A stretch of 7,443 nt of DNA, taken from NCBI GenBank assembly GCA_005773145.1, contig SXHS01000292.1, positions 1 through 7,443 of the forward strand. The letters are read 5' to 3'. This document shows, piece by piece, positions 6,501 through 7,443 of this stretch. The position numbers and the translations under genes were made by a program. Numbering within the stretch: position 1 is the stretch's first letter; each line of letters starts with the position of its first letter. This DNA is from Planctomycetaceae bacterium (lineage in GTDB: Bacteria > Planctomycetota > Planctomycetia > Pirellulales > Pirellulaceae). The notes beneath the pieces were generated by a model, which had not been told where the DNA came from, did not search any database, and saw only the letters and a list, made by a program, of their open reading frames with translations.

Positions 6501-6890
6501 ATGAACAGGACCGTCTTCAATTTTCTGCTCGACGCGCTACTCCTCCTTGTCTGGATGGCGCTCGTTTGGGTGTCGTGCGTGCTGCGATTCGTTTTTCCGC
6601 CCGGCACCTCGGCGCGAAGGTGGACCCTCTGGGGATACGGCTATGATGACTGGTCCAATGTTCAGTTTCAGCTGATGGCCCTCATTGTGCTGGGGATCTT
6701 GCTGCATGTCATGATGCATTGGAATTGGGTCTGCGGTGTCATTGCCACCCGCATCTTTCGTACGAGGGCCCGCGCTGACGACGGTAGCCAGACCCTTTAC
6801 GGGGTTGGCGTGCTGATTGGCATCTTGGCAATTCTGGGGGGCTGCCTCTTAGCCGCAAAGCTCTCGGTCCAGCCACCCGTTACTATGTGA
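6501..6890 (+). CDS. Small membrane protein, DUF4405-like (putative cytochrome b-like)
   Basis: The 129-residue product has three predicted membrane helices at about 6-31, 54-80 and 100-121, with a basic loop (84-92) after the second. The order of a first helix opening with NFLLDALLLLVW, an aromatic loop WGYGYDDW (44-51) and LHVMMHWNWVCG (68-79) is typical of DUF4405 proteins, which are thought to be small cytochrome-b-type heme proteins of the inner membrane linked to electron transfer. H69 and H73 are candidate heme ligands. Many relatives also have a His just after the loop (W-x-x-I-H-F), whereas here the matching position is Q56 (WSNVQF). There is no clear Shine-Dalgarno site before the ATG, though PAKSAKSQAS-like upstream translation shows no better start in this frame. 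The stop at 6888-6890 overlaps the end of the convergent symporter gene. The family assignment is from motif recall. Confidence 0.78.
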   Translation: MNRTVFNFLLDALLLLVWMALVWVSCVLRFVFPPGTSARRWTLWGYGYDDWSNVQFQLMALIVLGILLHVMMHWNWVCGVIATRIFRTRARADDGSQTLYGVGVLIGILAILGGCLLAAKLSVQPPVTM

Positions 6891-7443
6891 CGGTAGGGGG
6901 CCCATCTTCCCGGCCAGCGCGAGGATTGGCCGCAACGAAGCCGGCCCGCACGCCCAGGAGGATGATGCCCGCCAGGGCCAGCATCGCCAGGGTGCCGGCG
7001 ATGCCAACAAGGTTGGGATGCAGCGGACACTCCCATGGTTTCCAAGGTGAGTCGGCACTCAGCTTGCGCGCGAAGGTCCCCCAGGCCAAGACGGGCACGG
7101 TGGCAATCACCGCCAGGGCCGCTCCCCAAGCAGGGAGTCGTGGTGCCCACCAGGCCAAGAGAAACAATCCGAACAGTCCGCCTCCAGCGGTGCCCGCATA
7201 CTGCCACCAGACATCCATGACGGTACGCGAGGCGTCTCCTTGGGACAGATAGAGCCACGCAGAAACGCCAGTTCCCAGAATGCCCAGGGTTGCGGTAAAG
7301 AGACGAAGGATCACGATATCCGGCAACCAACCCGGGCCGCGCCGCCAGCGTAGCACCAAGTCCGCCAGTGCCACCATCGAGCAGGAGTTCATACTGGAAT
7401 CAATGGTGCTCATGGCCGCTGCCATGATGGCTGCAATCACCAG
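6883..7443 (-). CDS. Sodium:solute symporter (SSS family), C-terminal part; runs off right edge
   Basis: The frame is open from 7443 to a TAG at 6883-6885, giving the last 186 residues of a larger protein; the codon at 7438-7440 is GTG inside the gene, not a start. SSS proteins are LeuT-fold carriers that import sugars, sialic acid, amino acids or other solutes with sodium. The first visible segment, AAIMAAAMSTIDSSMNS (4-20), corresponds to transmembrane helix 8, whose Ser/Thr residues (S12, T13, S16, S17) form part of the sodium site in characterised members. Four more hydrophobic segments follow at about 43-66, 75-100, 104-124 and 144-169, with short basic and Pro-rich loops, and a hydrophilic tail of about 16 residues. 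A Trp-rich loop (134-138) precedes the last helix. Substrate cannot be inferred from this fragment. The gene overlaps the 3' end of the convergent gene by 8 bp. Confidence 0.9.
   Translation of the reverse strand: MVIAAIMAAAMSTIDSSMNSCSMVALADLVLRWRRGPGWLPDIVILRLFTATLGILGTGVSAWLYLSQGDASRTVMDVWWQYAGTAGGGLFGLFLLAWWAPRLPAWGAALAVIATVPVLAWGTFARKLSADSPWKPWECPLHPNLVGIAGTLAMLALAGIILLGVRAGFVAANPRAGREDGPPTVT

Noticed and set aside
6072..6504. Frames on both strands in the spacer before 6501 (138 codons minus, 72 codons plus)
   Set aside because: They run through hairpins and the 13-bp repeat, have low-complexity products and lack a ribosome-binding site.

Overview
The window looks like chromosomal DNA from a planctomycete, most likely of the Pirellulales type. 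Four things point there: a very large secreted surface protein whose N-terminus carries the planctomycete LEPR-XLL-type motif followed by EF-hand loops and Ig/cadherin-like repeats; a small Val/Pro/Arg-rich secreted protein with no acidic residues; widely spaced genes with few clear Shine-Dalgarno sites; and GC-rich intergenic DNA full of short hairpins. No database search was possible, so the taxonomy is an inference.

Layout. Positions 1-3096 (minus strand) hold the first 1032 codons of a giant adhesin-like protein that continues past the left edge. Its visible end is built of 111-residue (333-bp) tandem domains. A promoter-like pair lies just upstream of it. Positions 3336-4481 (minus) encode a PLP-dependent DegT/DnrJ/EryC1/StrS sugar aminotransferase that reads toward the adhesin gene, with about 240 bp and a hairpin between them. 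Divergent from it, 4744-5058 (plus) encodes a 104-residue exported protein with a textbook ribosome-binding site. Positions 5212-6093 (minus) encode an unrecognised 293-residue soluble protein convergent with it. Positions 6094-6500 contain no convincing gene but hold several hairpins and a two-copy 13-bp repeat. Positions 6501-6890 (plus) encode a small three-helix membrane protein resembling DUF4405 cytochrome-b-like proteins. Its stop codon overlaps by 8 bp the convergent end of a sodium:solute symporter gene (minus) that runs off the right edge.

How the genes may work together. The aminotransferase makes amino-sugar precursors in known relatives, and the adhesin is a surface protein, so both fit a cell-envelope theme, but nothing in the sequence proves a shared pathway. 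The other genes look like independent single-gene units. I see no phage, transposon, CRISPR, tRNA or rRNA, and no clear evidence of an undescribed multi-gene system. The most unusual elements are the repeat architecture of the adhesin, the acid-free secreted protein, the unknown 293-residue protein and the hairpin-rich spacer.
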